Shown here one piece after another: positions 1 through 12,260 of a stretch of DNA of 64,000 nt (positions are counted from its first letter, which is position 1; each line of letters begins with the position of its first letter). The notes under the pieces are model-generated. The model ran no database searches, was not told the origin of the DNA, and saw only the letters and a program-made list of their open reading frames with translations. Origin of the DNA: Meghimatium bilineatum (lineage: Eukaryota > Mollusca > Gastropoda > Stylommatophora > Philomycidae); assembly GCA_034231615.1 (NCBI GenBank), contig CM067298.1:1617834-1681833 (forward strand), given 5' to 3'. The position numbers and the translations under genes are program-made.

Positions 1-113
1 TGTTGATAAATCATGATTTGTTATGGTATCTTTAAAAAAAGTATGTTTAATTTCTTCTAATATTGTCATATTAATATATCACATAACAATATTATACAAG
101 AAAGGTAGCAGAT

Positions 114-360
114 ATGCCTCGTCTAAAGTGTGTTCCTGGCTGAAAATCTAACTATCGTGAAAGTAACGTTTCTGTGACTGTATTTAAATTTCCCGCGAAT
201 ATTGAGCTTAGAGAAAATGTGGATTAAATGTTTCACACGAAAGGACTGGACACCGAATAAATCAAGTGTGGTATGTAGTAAGCATTTTCTGTCAGCTGAA
301 CTTATTCATTCAGACAAGTTCACAGACAAACATGGTGTTGAACATGTAATTCTACAATAA
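114..360 (+). pseudogene. Broken THAP zinc-finger domain
   Basis: Starts MPRLKCVPG with TGA at the next codon where THAP domains have their second Cys. It continues NYRESNVSVTVFKFP, then a frameshift (TTAGAGAAAATGTGG), and continues WIKCFTRKDWTPNKSSVVCS and KHFLSAELIHS to a TAA. This is the C-x(2-4)-C...C-x2-H layout with the conserved W and FP of the THAP DNA-binding domain. THAP domains occur in host genes and in P-element-like transposases; the surrounding repeats suggest a transposon relic, but no transposase core is visible. Confidence 0.75.
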
Positions 361-490
361 ATATCTGCTTTACAATAGAATGAATGCCCAACTGTCTTTC
401 CTGGAGTGCCATCCTACTTTTCAATTTTAAAAAACCACAGCGCTGTAAAATCCTGATCAACGTTCCGCACAAATTGCTTGTATCCATCAA

Positions 491-925
491 TCAATAGAAA
501 AGAAATTCTAGGCAGTATAATCAACAGAAAAGAAATTATAGCCTGTGCAACTCAACAGAAAAGAAATTCTAGGCAGTACGATCAATAGAAAAGAAATTCT
601 AGGCACTATGATCAATAGAAAAGAAATAATTCTAGGCAGTACAATCAATAGAAAAGAAATTCTAGGCACTATAATCAATAGAAAAGAAATTCTAGGCAGT
701 ACAATCAATAGAAAAGAAATAATTCTAGGCAGTACAATCAATAGAAAAGAAATTCCAGGCACTACAATCAATAGAAAAGAAATAATTCTAGGCAGTACAA
801 TCAATAGAAAAGAAATAATTCTAGGCAGTACAATCAATAGAAAAGAAATAATTCTAGGCAGTACAATCAATAGAAAAGAAATAATTCTAGGCAGTACAAT
901 CAATAGAAAAGAAACTACGCAGTAA
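491..925. repeat. 33/36-bp minisatellite
   Basis: About 13 copies of aattctaggcagtacaatcaatagaaaagaaat, with a 3-nt (aat) insertion variant. Unit lengths stay multiples of 3, so both strands show long open frames that are artefacts. Confidence 0.95.
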
Positions 926-954
926 AACACAGAATACATACTGGTACATCAGAT

Positions 955-1630
955 ATTCCCATTACCATACTGGCACATAGAATGTTCCCATTACAGAAAC
1001 GAACACATAAAATGTTACCATCATACAAACTAATACATCAAATGGTCCATCACACAAAATAACACATCACATTTTTCTATTACACAAACTAATAAATCAA
1101 ATGTTCCCATCACACAAACTAACACATCAAATGTTCCCATTACAGAAACTAATACATCGAATGTTCCCATTACAGAAACTAATACATCAAATGTTCCCAT
1201 TACAGAAACTAACACATAAAATGTTCCCATTACAGAAACTAATACATCGAATGTTCCCATTACAGAAACTAATACATCAAATGTTCCCATTACAGAAACT
1301 AACACATCAAATGTTCCCATTACAGAAACTAATACATCAAATGTTCCCATTACAGAAACTATCACATCAAATGTTCCCATTACAGAAACTAATACATCAA
1401 ATGTTCCCATTACAGAAACTAATACATCAAATGTTCCCATTACAGAAACTAATACATCAAATGTTCCCATTACAGAAACTATTACATCAAATGTTCCCAT
1501 TACAGAAACTATCACATCAAATGTTCCCATTACAGAAACTAATACATCAAATGTTCCCATTACAGAAACTATTACATCAAATGTTCCCATTACAGAAACT
1601 ATCACATCAAATGTTCCCATTATAACAACT
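955..1630. repeat. 30-bp minisatellite
   Basis: About 20 copies of aatgttcccattacagaaac + taatacatca; very regular from 1091 to 1620. Open frames on both strands result from the 30-nt period. Confidence 0.95.
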
Positions 1631-1889
1631 TTCCCCCAAATTTCACATACACCGTGATTTTAGTTAACTTTTCCTCTTCCGTCCGTGTGAGCTCGGAATG
1701 GGAGCCTAGAGGAAGGTGAGAGCAACAATAAATGTTTGCCAGACGGGAAAGTCATTGAAATAATCAAAACACGTACCCAACAAACATAGAGTGGTGGGGC
1801 GGTAAACCAAACACTTTACATACCGTTCTCTGGTTGGGTATCGTTGTGTTATGTTTATCTCTCACCGGTTGAGATGTTTTATCTTTTCG

Positions 1890-2060
1890 TCTTTCTGTAT
1901 AATCTTTCTAACTAAGCTTGTTATCTAATCTTTCTAATTTTTCTATATAATCTTTCTATCCAATCTTTCTATCTAATCTTCCTATCTAATCTTTATATCT
2001 AATCTTTATATATAATATTGCCATCTAATCTTTCTATCAATATATCTAGCTTATAGAAAT
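1890..2060. repeat. Degenerate 12-13 bp simple repeat (atctaatctttct)
   Basis: Irregular tatctaatctttc units. 1630-1890 and 2060-2290 hold no recognisable gene. Confidence 0.7.
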
Positions 2061-2309
2061 TATCCTACCAGCCTTATATAGTTCTTCATCTATCGCCTTA
2101 TCGATCTGTCTGTTCCTTTATCTGTCTGTCCATCATTTGATATGTCTGTCAATATGTTTATATATGATTATACTAGTGTCTATTTACCATATATATATAT
2201 GCATATATGTTTGTTTGTGCTTGTCTGTATGTATGTATGCCTGTCTGCTTCTATTATCAAACTAACTTTGTATTTATGAAACTTGTATAGTTTGGACATG
2301 TATGCAGAC

Positions 2310-2465
2310 ATGATTACTTGTCAGTCAATAGCCGTGTTGAAGGGTACCGTCGAAGGTGGAAGAAGCAGAGGGGGTGAAATAAATACATGGGCCGACAACA
2401 TGAAGGACTGGACAAAACAAGATTTTTCGTAACTCATCCGCATTGTTGAAGATATAAATCGCTGG
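2310..2465 (+). pseudogene. LINE 3' tail fragment
   Basis: Reads VLKGTVEGGRSRGGEINTWA, then DNMKDWTKQ and a frameshift to LIRIVEDINRWRNF: the C-terminal tail typical of APE-type LINE ORF2 (GxRxRGR...W.DN...R.RWR). 5'-truncated. Confidence 0.6.
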
Positions 2466-2600
2466 AGGAATTTTGAGCACTGATGCATCCAATGTTGTTT
2501 GAGAACTGATAGATCCAATGTTGTTTGAGCACTGATACATCCAATGTTGTTTGAGCACTGATGCCTCCACTGTTGTTTGAGAACTGATACATCGAATATT
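2465..2600. repeat. 27-bp minisatellite (5 copies)
   Basis: Units of ttgtttgagcactgatacatccaatg, directly after the LINE tail. Confidence 0.9.
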
Positions 2601-2659
2601 GTACTTTACGAACCTGAGCTGTTACGAGTTTATAGAGTATATAATATTCCTCAAAAGTC

Positions 2660-2990
2660 CTGTGTATGAAAAGCATCCATGTCCTGTTAATTAGTTCCCA
2701 ACTCCGCTGGACCGGCAACGTCGACCGTATGCCAGACAAGCGCCTTCCAAATAGATTGTTCTGTGGGGAGATGTGCGATGATAAGCGTTCAAACAGAGGG
2801 TGGAAACAGTGCTCCAAGGATTACTTAAAGAACTCCCTCAAACACTGTAGCATTGGTCCTAGCCTCAGGGAGACTACAGGACTTGATCACTTATCTTGGC
2901 ACACTCAGATCACCGCTGGCATCACAAATTTTGAAAAAGAAAGAATACCGCGGGCAATATACATAGACAAAAACGGAAGGAAAGATCTGA
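2660..2990 (+). pseudogene. LINE 3' tail fragment (second family)
   Basis: Reads QLRWTGNVDRMPDKRLPNRL, FCGEMCDDKRSNRG, then TGLDHLSWHTQITAGITNFE: the C-terminal tail of an APE-type LINE (LRW.GHV.RMPD.RLP...). Missing everything upstream. Confidence 0.7.
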
Positions 2991-3293
2991 AAACGCTCCT
3001 ACTCGGGACCCTCTGTACGTATGAACGCACTGCAATAGATCTTTCCTGGAACTTATCGGACTCCTTGGGCCTCTACAAACCCACAAACCTATACCAAAAT
3101 AGTCAAATATCAACGTTTTGTTTCATCATCATTTTTCGTCTCACGTGTTTATTATTGTATTTCATACCATTCTTCTTCGCTTGCGAAGGAGCATCAGATG
3201 AATAGATGTCTCCCTGCCTGCCTGTCTGTCTGCCGGAAATAGTTGATACATGAACCCTTAGGTTGAATCCATCTTTAGATTCTACCTACATCT

Positions 3294-3640
3294 AGTGATA
3301 CTGAAAGTATTGCATTCTTCCAATGATGGACTGAAAATATTGGATTCTTCCAAGGATGAACTAAATGTATTTGATTCTTCCAAGGATGGATGAAAGTATT
3401 GGATTCTTCCAATGATGGACTGAAAGTATTGGATTCTTCCAATGATGGACTGAAAGTATTCGATTCTTCCAAGGATGAACTAAATGTATTCGATTCTTCC
3501 AAGGATGGACTGAAAGTATTGGATTCTTCCAATGATGAACTGAAAGTATTCGATTCTTCCAAGGATGAACTAAATGTATTCGATTCTTCCAAGGATGGAC
3601 TGAAAGTATTGGATTCTTCCAAGGATGGACTGATAGTTAG
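3294..3640. repeat. 30-bp minisatellite
   Basis: About 11 copies of gaaagtattggattcttcca + atgatggact. Confidence 0.93.
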
Positions 3641-3699
3641 ACAGCAACAATATTTCTATTAAATATAATCCAAGACATCTATTAACGTGTGGCAGTAAT

Positions 3700-3885
3700 T
3701 TTACCAAGCTATATTGTGCACTCGAAGTAGTTTGTAACTGTACCAAGCTAAATTGTGTACCAGAAGTAGTTTGTAACTGTACCAAGCTACATCACTTACT
3801 TGAAGTGGTTGGTACAGTTATCAAGCTTCATCGTATGCTAGAGGCAGTTGGTAACTGTACCAAGCTACATTGTGTACTAGAAGTG
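3700..3885. repeat. About 39-bp tandem repeat (4-5 copies)
   Basis: Units of tttgtaactgtaccaagcta + cattgtgtactagaagtag. Confidence 0.85.
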
Positions 3886-4208
3886 TACATTGGTGCGCAT
3901 TCCCTGCATCAGGGCCATATTTCCTTGGTTTGGAAGGGGGGGGGGGTGGGTGGAGGGTTCCAAAACAAGAAAGACAATTCCTGTGTTTTAGTGTGTCAAA
4001 TCTTGTTTTTTTTTTAATGAAATGTTTTATGTTTTTTTGGTAAATTATTTTTTCATTTTGGTCAAGTTCCTAGAATTAAATGTGAGTGCAATATGTGAAC
4101 ATCTCAACCCTCACCCTCCCTCCCTCACCCGTTATCAGCGGGCCTGCTCTGACCTCGTGGCTTCAATCCTAACAAAATACACTAGCTTGCAAATATATTT
4201 ATCTTTCT

Positions 4209-6835
4209 ATCGTTTTGGATTGTGCGAATATCAGGATTTGGATGTGCGAATATCAGGATTTGGATGTGCAAATATCAGGATTTGGATGTGAAAATATCAG
4301 GATTTGAATGTGCGAGTATCAGAATTTGATGTGAAAATATCAGGATTTGGATGTGAAAATATCAGGATTTTGACGTGCGAATATCAGGATTTGTATGTGC
4401 GAATATCAGGATTTGATGTGAAAATATCAGGATTTGATGTGAAAATATCAGGATTTGAATGTGCGAGTATCAGAATTTGATGTGAAAATATCAGGATTTG
4501 GATGTGAAAATATCAGGATTTTGACGTGCGAATATCAGGATTTGTATGTGCGAATATCAGGATTTGATGTGAAAATATCAGGATTTGATGTGAAAATATC
4601 AGGATTTGAATGTGCGAGTATCAGAATTTGATGTGAAAATATCAGGATTTGGATGTGAAAATATCAGGATTTTGACGTGCGAATATCAGGATTTGTATGT
4701 GCGAATATCAGGATTTGATGTGAAAATATCAGGATTTGATGTGAAAATATCAGGATTTGAATGTGCGAGTATCAGAATTTGATGTGAAAATATCAGGATT
4801 TGGATGTGAAAATATCAGGATTTTGACGTGCGAATATCAGGATTTGGATGTGCGAATATCAGGATTTGGATGTGAAAATATCAGGATTTGGATGTGAAAA
4901 TATCAGGATTTGGATGTGCAAATATCAGGATTTGTATGTGCGAATATCAGGATTTGGATGTGCGAATATCAGGATTTGATGTGAAAATATAAGGATTTGG
5001 ATGTGAAAATATCAGGATTTGGATGTGAAAATATCAGGATTTGGATGTGAAAATATCAGGATTTGGATGTGCGAATATCAGGATTTGGATGTGCGAATAT
5101 CAGGATTTGGATGTGAAAATATCAGGATTTGGATGTGAAAATATCAGGATTTGGATGTGAAAATATAAGGATTTGGATGTGCGAATATCAGGATTTGGAT
5201 CTCCGCATATAAGGATGTGGATGTGAAAATATCAGGATTTGGATGTGCGAATATCAGGATTTGGATGTGCGAATATCAGGATTTGGATGTGCGAATATCA
5301 GGATTTGATGTGAAAATATAAGGATTTGGATGTGAAAATATCAGGATTTGGATGTGCGAAAATCAGGATTTGGATGTGCGAATATCAGGATTTGATGTGA
5401 AAATATAAGGATTTGGATGTGAAAATATCAGGATTTGGATGTGCGAATATCAGGATTTGGATGTGCGAATATCAGGATTTGATGTGAAAATATCAGGATT
5501 TGATGTGAAAATATCAGGATTTGGATGTGCAAATATCAGGATTTGGATGTGCGAATATCAGGATTTGGATGTGAAAATATAAGGATTTGAATGTGAAAAT
5601 ATCAGGATTTGGATGTGCGAATATCAGGATTTGGATGTGCGAATATCAGGATTTGATGTGAAAATATAAGGATTTGAATGTGAAAATATAAGGATTTGGA
5701 TGTGCGAATATCAGGATTTGGATGTGCGAATATCAGGATTTGATGTGAAAATATAAGGATTTGGATGTGAAAATATCAGGATTTGGATGTGCGAATATCA
5801 GGATTTGATGTGAAAATATAAGGATTTGGATGTGCGAATATCAGGATTTGATGTGAAAATATCAGGATTTGGATGTGCGAATATCAGGATTTGATGTGAA
5901 AATATCAGGATTTGGATGTGCTAATATCAGGATTTGGATGTGCTAATAGCAGGATTTGGATGTGAAAATATCAGGATTTAGATGTGAAAATATCAGGATT
6001 TGGATGTGAAAATATCAGGATTTGGATGTGAAAATATCAGGATTTGAATGTGCGAATATCAGGATTTGGATGTGCGAATATCAGGATTAGGATGTGCGAA
6101 TATCAGGATTTGGATGTGCGAATATCAGGATTTGATGTGAAAATATCAGGATTTGGATATGCTAATATCAGGATTTGGATGTGCGAATATCAGGATTTGG
6201 ATGTGCGAATATCAGGATTTGGATGTGCGAATATCAGGATTTGGATTTGCTAATATCAGGATTTGGATTTGCTAATATCAGGATTTGAATGTGCGAATAT
6301 CAGGATTTGGATGTGCGAATATCAGGATTTGGATGTTCGCATATCAGGATTTGGATGTGTGAATATCAGGATTTGATGTGAAAATATCAGGATGTGGATG
6401 TGCGAATATCAGGATTTGGATGTGAAAATATCAGGATTTGGATTTGCTAATATCAGGATTTGGATTTGCTAATATCAGGATTTGGATTTGCTAATATCAG
6501 GATTTGGATTTGCTAATATCAGGATTTGAATGTGCGAATATCAGGATTTGGATGTGCGAATATCAGGATTTGGATGTTCGCATATCAGGATTTGGATGTG
6601 TGAATATCAGGATTTGATGTGAAAATATCAGGATGTGGATGTGCGAATATCAGGATTTGGATGTGAAAATATCAGGATTTGGATTTGCTAATATCAGGAT
6701 TTGGATGTGCTAATATCAGGATTTGGATGTGCGAATATCAGTATTTGGATGTGCGAATATCAGTATTTGGATGTGCGAATATCAGGATGTGGATGTGAAA
6801 ATATCAGGATTTGGATGTGCAAATATCAGAATTTT
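4209..6835. repeat. 21-22 bp satellite with higher-order structure
   Basis: 2.6 kb of gaatatcaggatttggatgt(gc/gaaa) variants. Unit types alternate (gcgaatatc, gaaaatatc, gctaatatc). The block 4311-4860 repeats with a 151-bp period; 6265-6690 repeats with a 241-bp period. It runs into a truncated SINE body at about 6836. Confidence 0.95.
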
Positions 6836-7080
6836 TAAATACAATTTGCGACATTATGATTGTTTCTCTATTAATAAATTATCGATACTTCTATATTATA
6901 TGATTGATTTACTCAAGTCACATCTGAAGGCAACCTTGTTGTTGTTTATGCATTATTTATGTTTACAAGTATACCTAATTGGAACTTTTAGTACTGAGAC
7001 ATTCTGGCACGTGCTGATGTTAAAATGTTTGTGGCTTACGAGGCATTTATATACCTGTGCTCCGTGTGTGAGTGTGCGTG
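6836..7080 (+). mobile_element. SINE-like body (family E), head missing
   Basis: Matches 42705-42920: both carry ttacgacattatg-like, tcgatacttctatat, gatttactcaagtcacatct and actgagacattctg blocks in the same order. This copy starts where the satellite stops, just after the point at which the other copy's tRNA-like B box ends. Confidence 0.7.
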
Positions 7081-8215
7081 TGCGTGTCTGTCTGCTAATC
7101 AGTATAGGTCCTATGTGTATCTGATGTCTGCCTGCCGATCATTATGTATATCTGATGTCTGCCTGAAGATCAATATGTATATCTGGTTGTGACTGTCTGT
7201 ACTAATGGATGTTTGTGTGTGTGTGTCTGTATATTTGATGTTTGTTTTTGTCTGTCGACGTACAGAATCATATTTCTATAAGTTGGAGGGATATATTGTG
7301 TACACATCAAATACTCATTAATATCAAGCATTGACGTGATTATCGCTTGTGGAACAAGCACTACGAGATTTTGCGAGATTTTACTCTAGTGTTACCATAT
7401 AAACCTGTAACGAACGGGAAAAAACAAAATATATTGATTTACATTTGTACACAGTTGTTATGAATTGAATCCTGTTTCATCAACTGGGAGATGGGTTCGT
7501 ATTGTATATGCAGACATTGTGTAAAATGGACAATGAATTCTTTGACAATAGCTAGTCTCACATTCACACATGTACATAGAACTGATCAATGCGAGTCGAG
7601 GTTTAGTTAACTTGAAGTACATGTTTGTGTGAATATCTTTATCTGGTTTAAAAGACATTTGCCTGTTGTTTTTTTTTAAATTTTCCACCTGGAAAATGAG
7701 GGAAACGTTGGACACGTTTTGTAGAAAAGTAAAACCAAAAATAATCCCACATTAATTTGATATAATAAACAAAACTCTGGACACAGCATAAAGTATGTCC
7801 CACATAGAATTCAGCTCAGCAGCTTGGTCATTAACGGTTACTATTTATGTTCAGATACTAACCAACATGCTCACGCTACACAAGGACCATGGATACACTG
7901 ACAATCTTACAGATACTGAAAAACAGGAAACCATTAAAATACGAAGAGATACCAAGTGCCTAAACCAGTAGAGAAGTACATTAATATGACAAGGCACCAC
8001 ATGAACGTAAGGCTCTCGTACATAAATATATCAATCAGCTGTCTCGCAGCAGCGGGAGTTAATGATTGACGAATACACACTGCCACAGTTATAATACTAA
8101 TAAGAACCATAACTCGTCAGAGTTGTAGTGCATCACTCATATATATTTTATTTCGTTCCTCTTTAGTCTTGCTTTTGACACATATTTACTAGCTCCTTTA
8201 TATGTTGTTATTGGC
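7080..8215. other. Stretch without recognisable genes
   Basis: TG-rich simple sequence at 7060-7240 and otherwise unique AT-rich DNA. No conserved protein, RNA or repeat was recognised. Confidence 0.5.
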
Positions 8216-8219
8216 TTAC

Positions 8220-8405
8220 CAGCTACCCAGTCTCACTAGCAGCCCACCAAACCAACCTCCATACAGTCTCACCAGCAGCCCACTAGACCAACCTCCATAA
8301 AGTCTCACCAACAGCCCATTAAACCAACCTCCATACAGTCTCACCAGCAACCCACCAGACCAACCCTCATGCGGTCTCACCAGCAGCCCATCAAACCAGC
8401 CTGCA
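8220..8405. repeat. 36-bp tandem repeat (5 copies)
   Basis: Units of cagtctcaccagcagcccac + tagaccaacctccata. Confidence 0.9.
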
Positions 8406-8439
8406 CCTAATAGTAAACTTCTAGTAGATGGCCTTGTAC

Positions 8440-8810
8440 ATTCAAAAGTAATTGGTAACTGTCAAAAGTAATTGGTAACTCAAAATTAATTTGTAACTGT
8501 CAGAAGTAATTTGTAACTGTCAGAAGTAATTTGTAACTGTCAGAAGTAATTTGTAACTGTCAGAAGTAATTTGTAACTGTCAGAAGTAATTGGTAACTGT
8601 CAAAAGTAATTGGTAACTAAAAATTAATTTGTAACTGTCAGAAGTAATTTGTAACTGTCAGAAGTAATTTGTAACTGTCAGAAGTAATTTGTAACTGTCA
8701 GAAGTAATTTGTAACTGTCAGAAGTAATTTGTAACTGTCAGAAGTAATTTGTAACTGTCAGAAGTAATTTGTAACTGTCAGAAGTAATTTGTAACTGTCA
8801 GAAGTAATAC
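8440..8810. repeat. 20-bp minisatellite
   Basis: About 17 copies of gtaactgtcagaagtaattt. A block of variants (ggtaactcaaaattaat) occurs twice, so the array itself contains an internal duplication. Confidence 0.95.
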
Positions 8811-8979
8811 AAATGGCCTTGCATATATAGCGAGGTTTTCGTGTCATGTAACATCACTTCATCTGTGCATTTACCTAACGCACAATCTGATCAGGATAAA
8901 TCTTCCCGAAGATATGCAAACTCGCAGGGAGCTGAACTCTGTGTATGAATTGAAGCGCCGCAGAAAACCCCTCTCCACG

Positions 8980-9600
8980 TTTCTATTTATGTTCCTTCAG
9001 CGCCGAATAGGCTACATAGGGCAGAAACCAGAGCGCTTCCGTTCGAGCGATGTGATGCTACTGTGTGTAATTCTTGCATGTTGTTGAGACACATAGTCAC
9101 AACCTCTTTGTTGGTTGTTCTGCGAAGAGTCTTCTTTGGTCTTCCTCTTTTTCTTTTTCCATTTGGTACCCATTTTAATTCTTGTAGTGGCAGTCTTTTT
9201 TCATTCATTCTAAGAACATGTCCGAAATAAGTCCATCGTTTTCTTCTTATTGTCGTAGAAACATATTGCTGTTTGGTGTCTTATCGCACTTGTTTGTTTA
9301 ACTTGAATTTATCCCAACCAATATTTAAGAGCTTTCAAAGACATTTATTTTCACATAAAAATTCAAACATATATTTCTTCTCCAGCGCTGTTGTTATTTT
9401 CCAACTTTCGCAACCATATGTTATGTTAATACGGATATCACATTGGAGTTGAAGTCTTAGTTTGGTATATTTACTTATTGTTTTTTTATTTCCAGATGTT
9501 TGTTAGGTGGTTGAATGCACTTGAAGCTATCTATTTCTGGTAGAAATCTCTTGTGTTGTACCCTCATCTTGTGTCATGATTCCTTGTAATTCCTGAAGAA
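8980..9600 (-). pseudogene. LINE ORF2 C-terminal fragment (GRPKKTLRRT type)
   Basis: Minus strand reads LTYGCESWKITTALEKKYMF, then RRKRWTYFGHVLRMNEKRLP, LQELKWVPNGKRKRGRPKKT and a stop at about 8987. This is the C-terminal tail of RTE-like lophotrochozoan LINEs. It is interrupted by stops and frameshifts upstream. Related copies lie at 19860-20370 and 49060-49190. Confidence 0.8.
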
Positions 9601-9689
9601 GAAAAAAATACACTAAACACGCTTCATGTTTATATTTTCGATGGTATATTTCATATCTTGATCACAGATCAATACAACGGTAAAATAAT

Positions 9690-9800
9690 CAGACAGTGGA
9701 GGTTCAGATTTGATCCTGGTAGGTTGAGACATCTCCATCTCGCTTCATTAAAAAGCAGCCTTTTACTAACTCAGCTATTCAGTGTATCAACGAAGATTTC
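9690..9800 (-). mobile_element. Degenerate tRNA-like SINE head
   Basis: Minus strand has TAGCTGAGTTAGTAAAAGGC (A-box-like) and GGATCAAATCTGAACC (B-box-like) at tRNA spacing. No tail recognised. 9800-10130 shows nothing else. Confidence 0.45.
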
Positions 9801-10139
9801 AGCCAAACACTGCTGCTGAATTAGCTAAAGCTCTGTCTATCCCACTGTGGCGGTGGTGCCAATTTGACAGAGTTTCAAGACATGGTTTCCACTTGTTTTT
9901 ACAATAAATCTGTCTAGTAATATGACTTATAACGGGAATAATACAATATGTTATTTTATGTTCTCGTTTCAGATCTGATCAATAATGGAAGTTATTGAAA
10001 GTGGATGACATGAGGGCACACATATACGGCTTGTCAGTTGAAAATTGTTTCAGTTATTCTGGAGAGAATATGACAAAACAGAAACTTGGTTATTTTGTCT
10101 GTGAAAAATAAACTAATCCAGCAAATGCTGGTGATAAAA

Positions 10140-10445
10140 TGATGTATCTTCGTCCAACGATGATTCTCCCTTGACAAGCTAGTATCTTCGTCCAACGATG
10201 ATTCTCCCTTGACAAGCTAACTTATCTTCCTCCATTGATAAACTATTCTATTTTATTCCATTTATGATTGCCCCTTGATATGCTAGCTTATTTTTCTCCA
10301 TGAATCTCCCTTGATAAGCTGGCTTATTTTTCTCTATGATTCTCCCTTGATAAGCTAGCTTATTTTTCTTCATAAATCTCCCGATAAACTAGCTAATTTT
10401 TTCTCCATGATTATCCCTTGATACGCTAGCTTTTTTTTCTCCATG
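10140..10445. repeat. Degenerate 36-bp repeat
   Basis: Seven or so units of ttgataagctagcttatttt + tctccatgattctccc. Confidence 0.85.
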
Positions 10446-11284
10446 ATTGTAAAAAGCTGACCTGCTGTAAAAAAATAAACATCTTGGATTCCCTGACAAC
10501 AATTTCTTTCTTCCCCTCCCCACCCCGACATAAAATTCTTTCTAACAGCCCAACGATTTCTCCACCCCACCCCTCCTGTCCAAGAAAATCTATATTTTCT
10601 AGCAGCAGACACAAGTTTTCCCCAATCTTCACCAGTCTGCTCTGAGACAAGACTATCGATCTGAGCTGCCTGGGATTATTACTTGGACTTCCAACCAGGT
10701 CAAGATAGATTTATCGCGCTTGGATTACCAAGAAAATTGCTCCATTTTTAAACGTTTTCTTTCCTTAACTTTTTCTTCTATTACACCAAATGACAGCAGC
10801 CGAGATTCCTTCATCTATTCGCTCCAGTTTGATAATTAGATCGTTATTGCAACAATCATCGTCAAGAAATGGTCCTCGGCTTCACAGTTGATCATTTGAA
10901 ATCACTTCAAACATAAGCGGAGGTAGGGTTAGTGGTGTGGCAACTAGTGAAATATTTCAGCTGTGTTCTACCACCCAATTGTTGGACAAACAAATCAAAC
11001 AGTACTTCAAGCCTAATAATAGTTTTGTGTGTGAAAACTAATGCAACTTTCATACATGCCAGTCTTGTACGGACAAACTATCACTCAAGCCATGGCTTTG
11101 TGTCGTTTTCATTGTCGTATAATGGTAAAATGACAATTCTATGTGTATTATTTTATGTAGGAATGAGCAATTTCTTGTCCAAGATTTCTAGTTGGCATAC
11201 TAACTGGAATGGTATAAGTAGTGTTCATTATTGCGTGTGTCATCAAATAAATCAGTTTGTTTGACAAACGAACACATTTAGCAG
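10446..11284. other. Region upstream of the tail-anchored-protein exon
   Basis: Non-repetitive. If 11285 is an acceptor, this is intron and possibly contains undetected exons. A polypyrimidine stretch is weak before 11284. No other product was recognised. Confidence 0.4.
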
Positions 11285-11817
11285 ACGACAGTGATATTTA
11301 TCTATCAATTGATATTCCTGTCCATAATTGGGCAGTTCTCAACCAAGAAATGAGACCGCATTCTATTCGATCCAGCACTGAATATCGTAGGAGGTCAAGC
11401 GTGAATGCAGGACTGGATCCGTTGACTCTGTCCGAATCTATGCGACGTCGTAGCATTGGTTTAGCGCAGAACATTGGACAAGATGGCGGTATAAGAAGAT
11501 TGTCATTAGCTCTAAGTTCTCACGCAGACGCTAAATATGGCGAAGATGGATGTTTAAATTCACAGCACAGTTTAAAAAACATTCCCGGAACAGGAAATAC
11601 ATTTTCACTTTCCAATTTGATACTACGTAGAAGCTCCATGCCCAACAGAGTGATTCACAGCAGCAGCCGTGGGGGAAACAGGAGTACAAGTTCCAGTCGG
11701 TCAATAGATCCGAATCAACAAGATTTGAATACTTTCCGGATTAAAGTTCTTATTGCAGCGTTTATTGTTACCCTTCTCATCGCGATGCTGCTGATATTCC
11801 TCCGGTCTGCCAGCTAA
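11285..11817 (+). CDS. Putative terminal exon of a tail-anchored, basophilic-kinase-motif protein
   Basis: Not recognised. The frame is open from a stop at 11248 to TAA-type stop 11815-11817, but there is no upstream ATG. A good acceptor (acatttagcag|AC) precedes DSDIYLSIDIPVHNW, so I read it as a last coding exon of about 177 codons. If it were a single-exon gene, the first ATG is at 11350 (155 aa). The protein is Ser/Arg-rich with four R-R-x-S motifs (RRRSS, RRRSI, RRLSL, RRSSM), the consensus of PKA-like kinases. A hydrophobic stretch (VLIAAFIVTLLIAMLLIFL) lies only four residues before the end, i.e. a C-terminal tail anchor with the body in the cytosol. Non-repetitive sequence and balanced codons support real coding. 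Upstream exons were not found; the KCTD9 gene is convergent, 7.8 kb away. Confidence 0.55.
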
Positions 11818-11939
11818 TGATTCCATTCAAAATTCTTCTGGAATACATCAACGTTGATTTTCGCATTAAATTTGTGTTTTTCTTTCAAATTCCCACAATT
11901 TAATTGTTAGGCCTATATATGCACAAAAATATATTGTTA

Positions 11940-12260
11940 ATGTCAATATTTGTCAACCACCATATTACCCCATGTAAACAATTTTCTGACCCCCCCCCCT
12001 CTCTTTACCAAATGTAAACAATTGTCACAATTTTCTGACTCCATGATCCCATGTAAATAATTGTCACTATTTTCTGAGCCCCCATTATCCCAAGTAAACA
12101 ATTGTCACAATTTTCTGAGCCCCCATTATCCCAAGTAAACAATTTTCTGAGCCCCCATTATTACATGTAAACAATTGTCACAATCTCAGTTCCCTAGTAC
12201 ACCTGGAAAGAAAGCGTAATCTCAGTTCTCTAGTACGCCGGGGAAGACAGCACAATCTCA
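11940..12260. repeat. About 42-bp tandem repeat
   Basis: Four to five units of ccccattatcccaagtaaac + aattgtcacaattttctgag, then two to three units of cacaatctcagttccctagt. Could lie in the 3' UTR of the preceding gene. Confidence 0.85.

Noticed and set aside
1030..1625. Repeat proteins of about 196 and 174 codons
   Set aside because: Both strands are open because of the 30-bp tandem unit; no start context, no conserved domain.
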